A stretch of DNA of 64,000 bases from Oceanobacillus manasiensis. Its GTDB lineage: Bacteria; Bacillota; Bacilli; Bacillales; Amphibacillaceae. A program made the translations under genes and the position numbers. A model generated the notes under the pieces. It saw nothing but the letters and a program-made list of their open reading frames with translations, did not search any database and was not told the DNA's origin. The stretch spans positions 62,001 through 126,000 of the forward strand of contig NZ_CCDL010000001.1 in NCBI RefSeq assembly GCF_000724085.1, given 5' to 3'. This document shows, piece after piece, positions 61,445-64,000 of the stretch. Within the stretch, counting starts at the first letter, position 1. Each line of letters starts with the position of its first letter.

Positions 61445-62197
61445 ATGCTAACAATGGAAAGACAATCCATAATTGTGGATCTCCTCAAGGAAAAGCAGAC
61501 TGTTACTATACAAGAAATGATTGACGTAACAAAAGCTTCGGAATCCACAATACGCCGTGACTTAACAGAGTTAGAGAAGAAAAAAATGTTAACAAGAATT
61601 CATGGTGGTGCTACAAGGACGGAGCAAAAGATTCGTGAAATGAGCATTTTGGAGAAATCCACCAAAAACCTTCAAGATAAAAAAAGAATTGCACAGCATG
61701 CCGCTTCTTTAGTAGAAGATGGAGATTGCATTTTTCTTGATGCTGGCACGACAACTTTTCAGATGATTCCTTTTTTACAGCACAAAGATATAGTGGTTGT
61801 TACAAATGGTTTAAATTTGGTTGAGCGTTTAATGGAACATGAGATATCTACCTATTTAACAGGTGGCAAAATAAAAACAAAAACGAGTGCGCTTATAGGT
61901 CAAAAGGCAATAGAGTCGATTAAAAGCTATCGTTTTGATAAATGCTTTCTTGGTGTAAATGGCTTTGATTTAAAATTTGGCTATACAACACCAGATCCTG
62001 AGGAAGCAAGTATTAAACAGATTGCAGGAAACTTTGCCAAACGTGCATATGTACTGGCAGATCATTCCAAGCTAAACAAAGTTAACTTTGCAAAAATTGG
62101 TGACTTGGAAGAGGCTACCTTAATTACAGGGAATTTACCCGAAAATATAAAAAGCGAACTTACCGCAATGAAAACAGTAGAGGTGATACACATATGA
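61445..62197 (+). CDS. fruR: Fructose operon repressor, DeoR family
   Basis: A 250-residue regulator. The N-terminal winged HTH has MERQSIIVDLLKEK and SESTIRRDLTELEKKKML; the DeoR sensor domain has FLDAGTTTFQMIPFL, VTNGLNLVERLM and YVLADHSKLNKVNFAKI (in part). It is expected to repress its operon until fructose-1-phosphate is present. ATG follows GGAG; stop overlaps fruK as ATGA. Confidence 0.92.
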   Translation: MLTMERQSIIVDLLKEKQTVTIQEMIDVTKASESTIRRDLTELEKKKMLTRIHGGATRTEQKIREMSILEKSTKNLQDKKRIAQHAASLVEDGDCIFLDAGTTTFQMIPFLQHKDIVVVTNGLNLVERLMEHEISTYLTGGKIKTKTSALIGQKAIESIKSYRFDKCFLGVNGFDLKFGYTTPDPEEASIKQIAGNFAKRAYVLADHSKLNKVNFAKIGDLEEATLITGNLPENIKSELTAMKTVEVIHI

Positions 62198-63114
62198 TAT
62201 ACACATGCACCATGACACCATCCATCGACTACACTACCTACCTCCCCGCCTTTCAAAGCGGGACGTTGAATAGGACAAGCGAGGTCTATTACTATCCAGG
62301 TGGAAAAGGAATTAATGTTTCTAGAGTTCTTCAGCGACTAGGCATCGAAACCACGGCGACCGGCTTTGCTGGTGGTTTTACAGGAGATTATGTAATGGAC
62401 TTCCTGAAACAGGAAGGCGTACACGCAGATTTCATTGCGACCAAAGACATTACAAGGATTAATGTGAAAATCAAAGCTGATACAGAGACTGAGTTAAACG
62501 GTCCAGGACCCAATATTACCGAAGACCAGTTGGCACAATTAACAGCTAAACTACAATCCCTTACGAAAAAGGATTGGCTCGTTCTGGCTGGTAGCCTGCC
62601 CAATTCCATAAAAATAGAAGACTACCGACGTATCTTGGCAACATGTCGCGAAAACAACGTTCCTTTTGTACTTGATACCTCAGGGCCAGCATTAAAAGAG
62701 CTTATTAAGGAAAAGCCTTTTCTCATTAAACCAAATGAACATGAGCTGGGCGAACTTTTCAATGTGACAATAAACTCCAAGCAGGATGCCATCATTTATG
62801 CTAAAAAGCTCGTTGAAAGCGGTATTCAAAATGTAATTGTTTCCATGGGCGGAGAAGGTGCGATTTTGGTTAGTGCTAACCATGTATTAACTGCATCAGC
62901 CCCGAAAGGAAAAGCAATTAATACAGTTGGTGCAGGAGACTCTCTAGTTTCCGGCTTTCTAGCCTCTTATGTAACAAACAACGACACGATGGCTGCTTTT
63001 AAATACGGTGTTGCAACAGGAAGTGCAACTGCCTTTACGACAGATTTATGTACAAAAGAAGATGTGGAACGGTTATTGAACGAAGTTAAAATTGAAACAG
63101 TAGAATGGATGTGA
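62194..63114 (+). CDS. fruK: 1-phosphofructokinase
   Basis: A 306-residue PfkB-fold kinase turning fructose-1-phosphate into fructose-1,6-bisphosphate. Seen: TMTPSIDYTTYLP, GGKGINVSRVLQRLG, LAGSLPNSI, LIKPNEHELGELF and the anion-hole/catalytic NTVGAGDSLVSGFLASY. Start overlaps fruR by 4 bases; fruA begins 5 bases after its stop. Confidence 0.94.
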   Translation: MIYTCTMTPSIDYTTYLPAFQSGTLNRTSEVYYYPGGKGINVSRVLQRLGIETTATGFAGGFTGDYVMDFLKQEGVHADFIATKDITRINVKIKADTETELNGPGPNITEDQLAQLTAKLQSLTKKDWLVLAGSLPNSIKIEDYRRILATCRENNVPFVLDTSGPALKELIKEKPFLIKPNEHELGELFNVTINSKQDAIIYAKKLVESGIQNVIVSMGGEGAILVSANHVLTASAPKGKAINTVGAGDSLVSGFLASYVTNNDTMAAFKYGVATGSATAFTTDLCTKEDVERLLNEVKIETVEWM

Positions 63115-63119
63115 CGAAC

Positions 63120-64000
63120 ATGAAAATCACAGAATTGCTTAAACAAGAGACCATTATTCTTGATTTACAGGCAAATACGAAAGAAAATGTCTTAACCGAG
63201 CTAATTGGACAGCTTGATCGTGCTGGAAAATTACATGATAAAGAGAAATTTAAAGAAGGAATTTTCGGGAGAGAGGAACAGAGCACAACGGGAATTGGTG
63301 AAGGTATCGCCATCCCTCATGCTAAATCAGCTGCAGTTAAAGATCCGGCAATTGCTTTTGGTCGTTCTGCCGAAGGAATTGATTATGATTCACTTGACGG
63401 GCAGCCTGCTCACCTTTTCTTCATGATTGCAGCAAGCGATGGCGCAAATAACGCACATTTAGAGGCACTTTCTCGCTTATCTACCTTTTTGATGGATGAG
63501 AAGTTCCGTAGTAAAATATACGACGCTACCTCAGTTGAACAAATACTAGAGGCAGTAAACCAAAAAGAAGCAGAGCTTGAAGAGCCTGAAGAACCTATGA
63601 CAGAAGCTCCTGCAGATTCTAAAAAAATTCTTGCTGTAACAGCCTGTCCTACAGGGATTGCGCATACGTATATGGCTGCTGAAAAGCTTAACGAGACAGC
63701 AAAAGAAATGGGAATTAACATCAAAGTAGAAACAAACGGTTCAAGTGGTGTTAAAAACCGTCTAACAGAGGAAGAAATAGCAGAAGCTGACGCAATCATT
63801 GTCGCAGCTGATACAAAAGTAGAAATGGCTCGTTTTGATGGGAAGCATGTGATTCAAACACCTGTTGGGAAAGCACTTCATGAATCTAACAGCTTGCTAA
63901 CACGAGCTGCTGAACAAGATGCTCCTGTGTACAAACATGAGGGCGGAAAAGATGAGTCCTCCGAAAAAGAAGGTAAAAATGGCTTTTACAAGCATTTAAT
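63120..64000 (+). CDS. fruA: Fructose PTS enzyme IIABC (C-terminal end outside window)
   Basis: The frame from ATG at 63120 is open to the window edge (293 residues). Domain IIA (1-145) has the phosphorylated His67 in GEGIAIPHAKS; an acidic linker (148-165) leads to domain IIB with Cys176 in LAVTACPTGIAHTYMAAEKL. The IIC membrane domain would start about where the window ends (NGFYKHL). It imports fructose as fructose-1-phosphate. The ribosome site is weak (GGATG), suggesting coupling to fruK. Confidence 0.93.
   Translation, partial: MKITELLKQETIILDLQANTKENVLTELIGQLDRAGKLHDKEKFKEGIFGREEQSTTGIGEGIAIPHAKSAAVKDPAIAFGRSAEGIDYDSLDGQPAHLFFMIAASDGANNAHLEALSRLSTFLMDEKFRSKIYDATSVEQILEAVNQKEAELEEPEEPMTEAPADSKKILAVTACPTGIAHTYMAAEKLNETAKEMGINIKVETNGSSGVKNRLTEEEIAEADAIIVAADTKVEMARFDGKHVIQTPVGKALHESNSLLTRAAEQDAPVYKHEGGKDESSEKEGKNGFYKHL

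Noticed and set aside
1-64000. tRNA or rRNA genes, prophage, or a complete insertion sequence
   Set aside because: No tRNA cloverleaf ends, no rRNA-like GC-rich blocks, no integrase or transposase reading frames were seen.

Overview
The window is chromosomal DNA from an AT-rich Gram-positive bacterium of the family Bacillaceae. Signs of this are strong AGGAGG-type ribosome sites with many TTG and GTG starts, a proline T-box, sigma-A, sigma-B and sigma-D type promoters, and many proteins of Bacillus subtilis type (YteA, YtzI, YdaT, YclNOPQ, DUF456, short HisG plus HisZ). A probable ectoine/hydroxyectoine importer (ehuBCDA) suggests a salt-tolerant genus such as Oceanobacillus, Virgibacillus or Terribacillus; the genus is not settled. 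There are no rRNA or tRNA genes, no CRISPR array, no complete insertion sequence and no prophage.

Layout. 1-9.1 kb: yteA (cut by the window edge), stand-alone enzymes, a cold-shock gene, a tandem pair of unrecognised membrane proteins, trhO and bsaA. 9.2-12.6 kb: an amino-acid ABC importer in one operon with an M20 hydrolase. 12.9-22.5 kb: a HIT protein; proS behind a proline T-box whose leader also carries a 125-bp structured element; pncA-pdxK; a PlsY-like acyltransferase; two enzymes of redox or quinone stress; a panE-like operon holding a small YtzI gene. 22.9-26.1 kb: ehuBCDA. 26.2-36.5 kb: murB, an alpha/beta hydrolase, then hisJ divergent from the complete hisZGDBHAFIC operon. 36.6-42.2 kb: a SurA-like lipoprotein, a VOC protein and the Fur-type yclNOPQ siderophore importer. 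42.4-48.6 kb: stress and housekeeping genes, with 14 copies of a 52-bp tandem repeat between ydaT and fni. 46.8-52.5 kb: genes tied to the ribosome and alarmones (a small HD alarmone-hydrolase-like protein, a long RsgA, an ABC-F protein). 52.5-61.1 kb: MCP, tag, sulfurtransferase, pepT, MFS, carboxypeptidase and HD genes. 61.4-64 kb: the fruR-fruK-fruA operon, cut by the window end.

The most interesting unexplained structures are three. The long RsgA gene is preceded by a 22-codon leader ORF and three mutually exclusive RNA segments that could hide or free its ribosome site. The ABC-F gene is preceded by two overlapping leader ORFs, the second ending directly against a strong terminator, the design of an antibiotic-responsive attenuator. 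The 14 x 52-bp array has a closed 16-codon mini-ORF in most units (17 codons plus one base), and its last unit runs in frame into a small ORF just upstream of the sigma-B promoter of ydaT. No search was possible, so novelty is judged from recall only.
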